Shown here: positions 45,101 through 52,571 of the stretch, piece after piece
Layout: each line of letters opens with the position of its first letter
Position numbering within the stretch: position 1 is the stretch's first letter
The notes under the pieces: model-generated
The model's database searches: none
Seen by the model: only the letters and a program-made list of their open reading frames with translations
Told to the model about the DNA's origin: nothing
From: Sphingomonas sp. JC676
Lineage (GTDB): Bacteria; Pseudomonadota; Alphaproteobacteria; Sphingomonadales; Sphingomonadaceae
Assembly: GCF_014489075.1 (NCBI RefSeq)
Contig: NZ_JACTGR010000001.1
Location: forward strand, 1,454,178 to 1,518,177
Direction of reading: 5' to 3'
Length of the DNA stretch: 64,000 nt
Translations under genes and position numbers: made by a program

Positions 45101-46330
45101 GGGCAGGACGCCATAGGGCTGCCGGCCGACCCGGATCACCGGCAGCGAGCCGCCGGGCCGTACGAAGCGCCCGGCATGGTCGCGAACCCAGTCGCAATCC
45201 TCCACGCTGAGGCCAGCTGTCCCGATGCCGACGAACTGCGTCAGCCAATATCCCCAAGTGGCCGGCCACAATGCCCGGGCCACCGCCGCCGCCAGTTGCT
45301 GCCCGTCATTGCGGTCGCCGCCCGGCAACCCGGTAAGGTGCGTGTCGCCGACGCCGATCGCGCGCGCGGCCGATGCCGCTATGCTCCCCGGCTCAGCGGC
45401 AGCGGCCCCGTCGCTCGCGCCAAGCTTCCCGAGCGCCGCGCTCGACCAACCGGACGGAACGTCGCTGGCGTTGTTCGTCGGCGTCCCGGGGGCGACGAAG
45501 CCGAGCCCGGCGGTGTAGCGCTGGGCGTCGAGCAAAGCGGCGAGGCCCTCGGCACCGGCGTCGGGCCCTCCGGCGCGGACGCCCGCGACCAGCAGCACAT
45601 CGACCGGCCCCGATACCGGGAGGCGCAGCGCCATGCCGATCGCCTCGGCAGCAGCGAAGTCGACGAGCCAATTCATGCCCTGGTCGAGCGCGGCCACCTC
45701 GCTATTCTCGTCGCCTTCGCTCGCGGGATCAACGAGCGGCGCGTCGATGTCCGGTCCGACGGCGGGATCGAGCGAGATCGGCCGACCGGTGGCGATGGCA
45801 GCGATCTGTCCGCCAGCATAGGCAGTCGCCGTCCACGCGCCCGGCAGCAGGCGCGCCACGGGCGTGGCCGCGCGTTCCGCCATCGGGGGGGCGCCGAAGA
45901 CGGGCTCGACCAGCGGCGGATCCCCATCGGCGACCGCCTGATCCGGCCGCGCGGCGGCATTTTCGGGCAGCGTCGCCCGCGCGACCCAGGCCGCGCGCCC
46001 CGGGTCGAGCCGCTCGGCCAGCGCCCGCCAGGCCCGACCGCGTCGCTCGGCGTCACTCCCGCTGCGCCAATCGGCGACCCAGAATCCCTGACCAGCCGCG
46101 ACTTCGCCAGGCGTCAGGCGAGGATCATGGGCGTCGACATGCACCTGATCGGGGTAGATCCGCACCAGCAGCTCGGTCGTGCCGTCGGCGGCGTCCGCGA
46201 AGCGGGTTTCGAGCCGTATCGGCAACAGCAAGAGCGGATGGCTCCCTGCGTCCAGCGTCGCCCCCGAGGCCGGGTTGTCCGCACCGCCGCCCGCGATCAG
46301 CGGGCCAAGATCGATCGGCGCCTCGGTCAT
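42134..46330 (-). CDS. Large operon protein D (unassigned, 1398 aa)
   Basis: The protein begins with an N-terminal module containing LLLLPIRLETRF and ELLVRIYPDQVHVDAHDPRL (about 30-65), then long Ala/Leu/Asp-rich stretches, more helical than beta. Further landmarks are DCDWVRDHAGRFVRPGGSLP then VIRVGRQPYGVLPVTALTRF (about 385-425) and LVPGGDPNLPQPTFEEQRRK (about 845). No catalytic motif, signal peptide or membrane segment is visible. It overlaps gene C by 4 bases and is followed by gene E after one base. A long GC-rich antisense frame across it is not a gene. Unassigned; structural role is an inference from size and context. Confidence 0.75.
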   Translation of the reverse strand: MTEAPIDLGPLIAGGGADNPASGATLDAGSHPLLLLPIRLETRFADAADGTTELLVRIYPDQVHVDAHDPRLTPGEVAAGQGFWVADWRSGSDAERRGRAWRALAERLDPGRAAWVARATLPENAAARPDQAVADGDPPLVEPVFGAPPMAERAATPVARLLPGAWTATAYAGGQIAAIATGRPISLDPAVGPDIDAPLVDPASEGDENSEVAALDQGMNWLVDFAAAEAIGMALRLPVSGPVDVLLVAGVRAGGPDAGAEGLAALLDAQRYTAGLGFVAPGTPTNNASDVPSGWSSAALGKLGASDGAAAAEPGSIAASAARAIGVGDTHLTGLPGGDRNDGQQLAAAVARALWPATWGYWLTQFVGIGTAGLSVEDCDWVRDHAGRFVRPGGSLPVIRVGRQPYGVLPVTALTRFRGDPRETRLGAIVSGLIVAGWRPALGKVARLGRDDPANDLVEVLRGDAVSSGVTMRRAFGPTFAASTLDFLERTVPPEEWLAFAQRARALTEAMGVPAGIAAALTLHDPTEWPVGLPLVGNDHATMLADLLAADIDTLAADADGRPTSLLAALIRQGWLREHAAAAARLIGDPAVASTRDEEFFGFDAGPLGWTAQRERLVDGSTVRERLASGTDAAGAGIEAFRLAVGTVAAASADQLGPQLAGALDAASHRIDAWATSLATRRLAELRAVAPAGVVVGGYGWVEGLRRDPPELVTGTVAGEPGALRRASDDPGFLHAPSIHQAQVAALLRNVHLVHGGGDDDPFAITITSQRVRLAQRIFDGVRAGRGLGAVLGYLVERDLHERGLDAAVDNAREVTPLPGQETLPIPARRLDGLALHQLWADSEDHALDHLVPGGDPNLPQPTFEEQRRKAAGVLRRLGVAVDAAADLLQAEQVHQFARGNLTAAVNTLGDIDRGLTPPPDLDFIRTPRSGVTVTHRVAILLAVDAVPTEGWAEAAASPRAETEPALDAWLARCLGPASGRNLALVDGNGTEHPVPLPDLRLSASDFVRLAGGGDAGLAELTARAARAFPAAVPSERSQLLPNRDLLDLLELGRSLSLLAAAGRPLDGSRLQPPHADPQAGIDLDELLARTSRADQRVRSALASLDAALAGADTGAVDAALAASWDFALGDTAIPAVRDEASLRAAAARAREALEGRLGEAGAAPAPADEPDKLIQRAQGLLGPGSVVLPRFLLPDAADLIASRDDPALAGADPLVAETWLTRLERVREPLMRLGVAMREAEAMGGTPPGLSLAQVPHRPGAAWNGRPAPAYVDGAASLVLLGGELLAPARQLGGLLVDEFTEFVPSSTESTGVTFRYEPPAAMAPQALLLAVPPVIGEPWTVGGLNQVLLETLELARVRALDPDDLDLVRQFLPATVLPFNTEGDVPSTNPNALSGG

Positions 46331-49122
46331 GGCGCCGGCTTCCGGAGCAGCACGGGCACGGGGATCGTGATCCGGGCCGGGAGTTGGCGCAGCCGCAGCG
46401 CCAGCGCCGCCGACGTCGGATCGGGCGCGGGCGCGTGACTAACACCCGGAGGCGCTTCACCGACTTCGAAGCCGAAGCGCGGTGCGCTGGGCTGTTCGGC
46501 GATCACCACCGACCATTGCGTAGCCTCGCCCTCGGGAATGGCGAAGCCGAAATAGCGCACGTCGGGCACCATGGCCCCGGTGAACACGGGCAGGCGCGAT
46601 TCGCTGCCGCGCACGGCGGAAACCATGGCGTCGGGGAAGCGGCGAAGCAGTTCGGACCGCACCAGCAGCACAAATTGATCGCCCGGCGTCGCGTCCTCGT
46701 CGAGCGCGCGTTCGCCGCGGGCGGCGAGCGGTTCGAGGTCGGGCGGCATGGTCGGATCGACAGCGTTGTCCCAGAAGCGCTGGAAGAAGGTTGCGTTCAG
46801 CGGGGCCGGGAATTCGCGCCACAGCAGCTCGCGGCCGAATTCGTGATTGAGCCCGATCATGAAGGCCTGCACGAAAGTAGAATTCGTCACCAGGGCCAGC
46901 GCGGTGTTGGCGGGCACCCCTTCCAGTCCGGGCAGGAACCATTCCTGGCCTAGCTCCGCCAGCGCGTTCGCCATCGGCGCGGCGAAGCGCGGGCTCAAAT
47001 CCGTGGGGATTGCCGCCGCGGGTGGCGGATTGGCGGGGTCGCTCGTCGGCGCCGGGTTGGTCAGCATTTCGCCCAGCGCGGCGGCGAACGTCGAACGCGG
47101 CGCTGCCATCGCGATGACCTGGGTGAACACGGTGCCGAGGTCGAGCGATGTTCCGCCCGGCCCGCCCGGACTTGCCGGCGCGAGAAACTTCGTCAGGTGG
47201 ACGGGAGCAAGCGCCCTGAAGGCTGCCGCCTGGGCGCTGTCCCGGCGCACCGGCGGATGCGGGTGCACGGGCGGGTCCAGGGGATCGACGGGGTCAGGCG
47301 GATCGAAATCGTCGGGAAAGCCCGGGCGACGACGTTTCGCCAATGGCTGCGGTCGGGCGCGGGCGAGTGCTGCCCCGAACGTAGCGGCGCGCGTGACGTG
47401 AAGCGGGGTGAATATGCCGGGCTGAGGATGACTGGCCGGGAAGCTTGGCGAGCGGACTGCGAAGCCGGGTCGCTGCGGAACGTCTGCAAATGCGTCGGGC
47501 TGGATCAGCGCCCAGGCGGTCGCAAGCACCGATGGCGTTGCGGAGCCGAGCATTTCGAAGGTGGCCAGCGGGCCGACGTCGACGCGCGCCCGACGCGGGC
47601 CGGCGATTTCAGCCATGCGCGTGGCGACTTTGAGGATTGGCGGAGCACCCGAGCCTTGCACCGCGCGGCGCACGGCCGCTCCGCGTACCCTTGTCGCCCG
47701 GCGAATGGTGGCGCTGAAGGCATGGACCGTCAGGTCGCCGCCGGCGAACAGACCGGCGATAGCAGTTCCGCCCGACGATGCGCCGGGCCGCAGGCGACGG
47801 AGCAGTGGCGCAACCACGAACACACCCGTTTCCGGCGCCAGCGGCGCGAGGTGCCGCGCGTAGATGCGCTCGGCCACCGCGACTCCGACATCGGCCAGGC
47901 GCCCGAGCGCGGTCGCGGCACGCATGTCCGCCGCCTGGTCCCAGGCCGAGGCGACGAGCACTTCCTGGTCGCGCTGAACGACCTGCACGCCGAGCGCGGC
48001 AGCGATGCGATTGGCGGGGTTCGTGTTGAGCTCTTCGTACCAGCCGGTGGAGCCGACCGGCCCGAGCGCGGCCACCGGCCGATACGCGGTGCCATAACGC
48101 GGCGGCGCCAGCAGCGGGGTCGCTGCGGGGACGTGATCGGGCGCGTTGAGAATGTCGGTGAGAGCAGTCGCGAAGCGCATTGAGAGTGCCGGATCGCTCC
48201 ATACCGCTGGCGGGGTGTCGAGCGGACGCAGCGCACCACCGAGCAGCACCCGGGCATCAGCGGCTCCGGTCAGGCCTAGCCCCGCGTTCGACAAGTCGAT
48301 CGGGCGCGAGCCCAACCCTTCTTCCGACACGCGGCCGCGGATCGCCAGCGCCAGCGACTGAAAATCGCCGGTCGGCCCGGTCGCGAAGCGCCAGTGATAA
48401 TAGACCGGCAGCTCGACCGGCTTCATGCCAGGTGCCAGCGTCCATGCCGGCCCCTCCGCGCCCTCGGGATCGAGCCCGAGCCCGGATCGCCGACCGGCTT
48501 CGAACGTCGGCACTACGCAGGCCAGATACTCGGTCTGCTCGGCAAGGAGCCGGCCGCAGATGAGCCGCGACAGGTTGCGGGCCGGATCGCCGCCCAATGC
48601 CGCGGTGATGGCCGCGTCGCCCGGCGTCTGGGGCGCGACCTGGCCGTGCGCCCAGGCCCAGGAGTCCGCCAGATCGGGCAATTCCTGCTCGGGCAAAGCC
48701 GGCGGCCCGATGCGCAGCACCGGCAGCGTTCCCGTCGCGGAAACGTCGAGCCGGATGCCGGCGCCGACTTTCACGACCACGAGGCACAGCCAGGGCCGCA
48801 GTTGCGCCGCCTTCGCCGAAGCCGGGGTAAGCAGCCAGGGCAGCGCCGGCTCATCGAATTCGATCGCGGCGAGATAGTTCGACTCGAAGGTGCGCGTGGC
48901 CGGCGCCGGCTCGGTGCGGATCACCTGCTGCGGAAGCAGCGCGGTAACGTCGCCCGGACCCATTAATTGCACCCCAATCCGGGCCGGCGCGGTCCGGTTG
49001 ATTATCACCTCGGCAGTCGCCGAGATCCGGCTGGCAGGATGCATATCGCGCCGGTCGGGAGGAAGGTCGATCGTCCCGCCGCGGGCGATCCAGGGCAGGA
49101 ATACCAATGCGGGATCGCTCAT
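46327..49122 (-). CDS. Large operon protein C (unassigned, 931 aa)
   Basis: The N-terminal region (MSDPALVFLPWIARGGTIDL) is strand-rich. A Pro/Asp-rich hinge (DPPDPVDPLDPPVHPHPP) falls at about 605-630. The C-terminal third has FMIGLNHEFGRELLWREFPA (about 755-775) followed by FFQRFWDNAVDPTMPPDLEP, then RLPVFTGAMVPDVRYFGFAI and a final basic tail. The NHE...RELLWREFP segment looks like a conserved signature, but I cannot tie it to a named domain. No signal peptide or membrane segment. It overlaps genes B and D by 4 bases each. Confidence 0.75.
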   Translation of the reverse strand: MSDPALVFLPWIARGGTIDLPPDRRDMHPASRISATAEVIINRTAPARIGVQLMGPGDVTALLPQQVIRTEPAPATRTFESNYLAAIEFDEPALPWLLTPASAKAAQLRPWLCLVVVKVGAGIRLDVSATGTLPVLRIGPPALPEQELPDLADSWAWAHGQVAPQTPGDAAITAALGGDPARNLSRLICGRLLAEQTEYLACVVPTFEAGRRSGLGLDPEGAEGPAWTLAPGMKPVELPVYYHWRFATGPTGDFQSLALAIRGRVSEEGLGSRPIDLSNAGLGLTGAADARVLLGGALRPLDTPPAVWSDPALSMRFATALTDILNAPDHVPAATPLLAPPRYGTAYRPVAALGPVGSTGWYEELNTNPANRIAAALGVQVVQRDQEVLVASAWDQAADMRAATALGRLADVGVAVAERIYARHLAPLAPETGVFVVAPLLRRLRPGASSGGTAIAGLFAGGDLTVHAFSATIRRATRVRGAAVRRAVQGSGAPPILKVATRMAEIAGPRRARVDVGPLATFEMLGSATPSVLATAWALIQPDAFADVPQRPGFAVRSPSFPASHPQPGIFTPLHVTRAATFGAALARARPQPLAKRRRPGFPDDFDPPDPVDPLDPPVHPHPPVRRDSAQAAAFRALAPVHLTKFLAPASPGGPGGTSLDLGTVFTQVIAMAAPRSTFAAALGEMLTNPAPTSDPANPPPAAAIPTDLSPRFAAPMANALAELGQEWFLPGLEGVPANTALALVTNSTFVQAFMIGLNHEFGRELLWREFPAPLNATFFQRFWDNAVDPTMPPDLEPLAARGERALDEDATPGDQFVLLVRSELLRRFPDAMVSAVRGSESRLPVFTGAMVPDVRYFGFAIPEGEATQWSVVIAEQPSAPRFGFEVGEAPPGVSHAPAPDPTSAALALRLRQLPARITIPVPVLLRKPAP

Positions 49123-52100
49123 GCCCGCCTCCTCAGTGCATCGATGCGCGGGGCGTCGGCCAGGACGTTCTCCGTGTACCGGTCCGCGCGGCCGGTTCGG
49201 GTCGCAGCGCGCGCGGCCGCGCCGATCCGCAAGCCCATGTCGAATATATGGACCGGAGGCGGCTGGGGCGTCGGCGCGACGACCGGCACTCCGTCGTCGC
49301 CGACGGTGATCTCAGTATAGGCGACCGGCGACGACACCGAAGCGGCCGTATCGGTGCGGTACTGGTCGAGACCGAACACCACCCCGGCCTCGCGCCGCAC
49401 GAAGTCCGGCGCCGCGAGGCGCTCGGCATCGGAAAGGTCGAAGAACTGGCCGTCGGGAAAATCGTCGAAGACGGGCGCGGTGTCGGCCCCCGACCCGCCC
49501 ACGGCCGCGGAGGTGATGGCGAAGCGGCGCGTGTCACCTGCCGGGATGAACGCACCGACCCGGTCGATGTCGCGGTCGAGGTTGAACGGCACGACCCCCT
49601 GCCGCACTTCCAGCCGGCCCAGTGGATGCAGCAGGAGCGGATTGGCACCGCTGCCGCCGCTCCGCACACTGACGATCCCGGCTGCAATCGGCAATGGCTC
49701 GGCCCGCCAGCTGGTTGGACTGGACAGCCGGGCCACGAGTTCGGCGATCACGTCGAGCGTCTCGGTCGCGACGCTTTGGGAGCCGCCGATCAGCGTGCGG
49801 TCGAAGCCGATGGTATAGTCCCACCACAGGATGCCGAACGTCGCCTTGCCGGCCAACTGCAGCGGAACCGGCCCCTCGAGCATGCCGCGTACATCGATCT
49901 TGAACAAATTGTGGCTGCCGCGCTTGAGTTGAACGCCCGCTCGGAATTCGGCGATGAAATGCGGCGGCCATAGCTGGATCAGCACATCGAACCCGACATA
50001 GCCCTCGATGCTGAAGCCGTAGGCGGACGCGTAGAGCGAGGCCCGGGCACCGAACTGGACGGTGTTCGAGGTGAGCGCAAAATACGCCTCGACGATCAGC
50101 TTCGGATTGTCGCCCGCGGTCAGCGCGATCGTAATCCGGGGCAGCACCGGAAACCCGCTCGGAGGCTGGAACCGCGGGTTGAAGCCGCCGACCGCAAGCG
50201 CGAACCCCTCGCCCGGAGTCCGGCGGAAGGCCGCGGCACCGGTCAGGACGAAACGTCCGCAGAGCTTTGATTCATACAGCACGGCGTCGACCGCCATTTC
50301 GCCCGAATCGAGGTCGAACACCCCGATCGCATCGAGGTTGAGGCGCAGGATCGCGTCCTTGTCCTGAGGCAGCGCCGATGAAATTCGTCCCAGCACGACC
50401 AGCCGCGATTTGTCGGCGACCGAGTCGCGCTCGAGCATCAAGGCGAGGTCGGCGCGGATCAGGGGACGTCCCGCGCCGAAGAACAGCTTCACCAGGATAC
50501 CATAGCTGTGGACGCCGGCCTGCACGGGGAAGAAGGTGCGGAGCGCGCTCACCAGCTCGGGCAAATGCTTGACCGGATCGGCGGGGAACAACACGTGGCG
50601 GAGCTGGCCGGTCGGCAGTGCCGTACGGATGGCCGTCTCGTCGATGCGCCGATCGGCCGCGTAGATCACGCCAAAGCCGTCGAACGTCACGAAGCCGGCT
50701 TGCAGGTCGAGATGCTCGACCGTGCCGATCAGAATCAGCGAGGACTCGGCGTTGCCATTCCGGTCCTTGGTCGAGGCCAGCCCCACGCAGCTCAGCGTGA
50801 TCCGCTTGCCAAGGCGCAGGACCAACGCACCGACATAATCCCCGGTCGCGGGATCGTGCTGGATCGTGCCGCCGCCGCTGATCGGCCCGGTATCGAGCTG
50901 GATCGCGATCCCGAGCGGCGGAGCCGCGTCGAACCCGGCCTGGACGAGGCGCAGGTTACGTTCGGACGCCGGGGTTATCGTGTCGGCGGTTGCGGCCAGT
51001 CCGAGCCGGTCGACGCGCAGATAGACCGGCCCGAGCGTGGTGCTGAACGAGATCAACACGCCGGCGGCAATAGCCTTGCCGGTCTCCGGGGCCGTCGCCT
51101 CGCGGTACGCCAGCCGCAGCACGATTTCGTGGACGTTGATGCCCAGCACTCCGCCACCGCCAAGCGGCAGGGTCATGTCGAGGTCGGACGGCCCCGCCGG
51201 CCCGGACGAATCAAATGGCGGCTCGGCACCCACCGCGTCGGTGCTCGCCGCCTTGTGCACTTCGTGGATGAAGCCGAGTTGGGAATCATAGCCGAGCGCG
51301 AACCCGAACGGATAACGGATCGGCCGTCCACCCAGCAGCTTGCGGACGAACGAGTCCCCGCTTTCGCCATCGATGACGAGCGCCGCACGATCGGCGCGGA
51401 ACAGCACGCGCGCGCCCGCCCCGGACAGGGTCAGGACGGCAGCGAGCGGCCCCAGCTCGAGGCGGATGCCGAGGCTGCGGGGCCAGGAATGGATCGTGTA
51501 GGATATGCCCGCTTCGTTGGGGATGGCAGACCAGCCGACCGAGACCTGTGAGGTTTCCGCCGTCGGGCTGAATTTCGAGTCCGTGCCCGAGATCAGCCAG
51601 GATGCCGCGGCATCGCTGCGGATATCGGCGCGGAAATGCCATGCCGGCTCGCCCTCGGCGCGATCCGGGTTGATGACCTGGTCGATGGTCAACTCTCCCC
51701 CGAGCGCCATGAACAACTGGTGCGGGCGGGCCGGAACGCCGAGGCGGCGAGGCAGATACAGCCAGCTGACGCGCAGCTGTTCCTCGTCATCGGTATCGCC
51801 CCTGCGGATCACCGCCGAAACCATCCTGCCCGAGACGACATCGGCAGCGGTCGGACGCACCCGGGAATCCACATCGAGCGCGCTCGAATCCCAGCCCACG
51901 ATGACATCGCCGAGGATATTGTCGTCAAACTCGTCCTTGACCTGGTCGATCACCGCGAGCGCGGCGACCAATCCCCGGATTGCCCCGTCCACCACGAGAA
52001 AGGATTTGTCGCGTGCGGTCTCGAGCGTGCTGCCGCTGGCACCCGGCACCGTGTCGTCGAGGTCGTCGAGCGTCCGGCCCGGGTTCCAGATGAACGCGAA

Positions 52101-52571
52101 GATGGTCGCGAAGGCGTTGAGAAAGCGGGTATGGCCGCGCTCTCCTACGCCGTGGGTCTCGGTCAATTCGACGGCCGAGGCGATCGCCTGAAGAATGAGG
52201 AACCATTTCGGCCACTCCCGCCGGGCGTAATTGCTCGCCAGCAGGTCGAACAAGGCGTGGACGAAAGCGTCACCGCGGCTTGGCCAGTCGGCATCCCATG
52301 CCTCGATCTGGTCGATGATGGCGCCTAGCAGGATCGCAATGTTGCCGATGGCTTCGGCCTCGGCCTGCGCATCCGGGTCCACCGCATCGCGATAATGCAG
52401 CACCGCGCTGAGCGCCGCGGGCGGCAGCTCCACCGTCCCGCTTGTGCCCGGCTTGCCTCCCAGGTCGGCCAGCACCGCTTCCCGGACTTCGGGAATGCCT
52501 AGATCAGCTGCGTCAGCGGCAAAATCCGCGACCAGCCCGGCAAACCGCTGAAGGATCGAGCGCGCGCTCAT
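49119..52571 (-). CDS. Large operon protein B, beta-rich (DUF6603-like, 1150 aa)
   Basis: The first 180 residues are helical (MSARSILQRFAGLVADFAAD, then repeated A/L-rich helices). From about 200 the protein is dominated by beta strands with alternating hydrophobic residues: GGGVLGINVHEIVLRLAY (about 474), PPLGIAIQLDTGPISGGGTI, FFPVQAGVHSYGILVKLFFG, ASLYASAYGFSIEGYVGFDV and IDVRGMLEGPVPLQLAGKAT. This resembles the DUF6603 group of large beta-rich proteins; I rate that match as likely but unverified. No membrane segment or signal peptide. The long strand array would suit an adhesive, carbohydrate-binding or shell-like structure. Confidence 0.75.
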   Translation of the reverse strand: MSARSILQRFAGLVADFAADAADLGIPEVREAVLADLGGKPGTSGTVELPPAALSAVLHYRDAVDPDAQAEAEAIGNIAILLGAIIDQIEAWDADWPSRGDAFVHALFDLLASNYARREWPKWFLILQAIASAVELTETHGVGERGHTRFLNAFATIFAFIWNPGRTLDDLDDTVPGASGSTLETARDKSFLVVDGAIRGLVAALAVIDQVKDEFDDNILGDVIVGWDSSALDVDSRVRPTAADVVSGRMVSAVIRRGDTDDEEQLRVSWLYLPRRLGVPARPHQLFMALGGELTIDQVINPDRAEGEPAWHFRADIRSDAAASWLISGTDSKFSPTAETSQVSVGWSAIPNEAGISYTIHSWPRSLGIRLELGPLAAVLTLSGAGARVLFRADRAALVIDGESGDSFVRKLLGGRPIRYPFGFALGYDSQLGFIHEVHKAASTDAVGAEPPFDSSGPAGPSDLDMTLPLGGGGVLGINVHEIVLRLAYREATAPETGKAIAAGVLISFSTTLGPVYLRVDRLGLAATADTITPASERNLRLVQAGFDAAPPLGIAIQLDTGPISGGGTIQHDPATGDYVGALVLRLGKRITLSCVGLASTKDRNGNAESSLILIGTVEHLDLQAGFVTFDGFGVIYAADRRIDETAIRTALPTGQLRHVLFPADPVKHLPELVSALRTFFPVQAGVHSYGILVKLFFGAGRPLIRADLALMLERDSVADKSRLVVLGRISSALPQDKDAILRLNLDAIGVFDLDSGEMAVDAVLYESKLCGRFVLTGAAAFRRTPGEGFALAVGGFNPRFQPPSGFPVLPRITIALTAGDNPKLIVEAYFALTSNTVQFGARASLYASAYGFSIEGYVGFDVLIQLWPPHFIAEFRAGVQLKRGSHNLFKIDVRGMLEGPVPLQLAGKATFGILWWDYTIGFDRTLIGGSQSVATETLDVIAELVARLSSPTSWRAEPLPIAAGIVSVRSGGSGANPLLLHPLGRLEVRQGVVPFNLDRDIDRVGAFIPAGDTRRFAITSAAVGGSGADTAPVFDDFPDGQFFDLSDAERLAAPDFVRREAGVVFGLDQYRTDTAASVSSPVAYTEITVGDDGVPVVAPTPQPPPVHIFDMGLRIGAAARAATRTGRADRYTENVLADAPRIDALRRRA

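Noticed and set aside
43820..46438. 872-codon antisense frame within operon gene D
   Set aside because: It is the complement of the coupled gene D; gene D is favoured by 4-base overlaps with both its neighbours and by protein-like composition.
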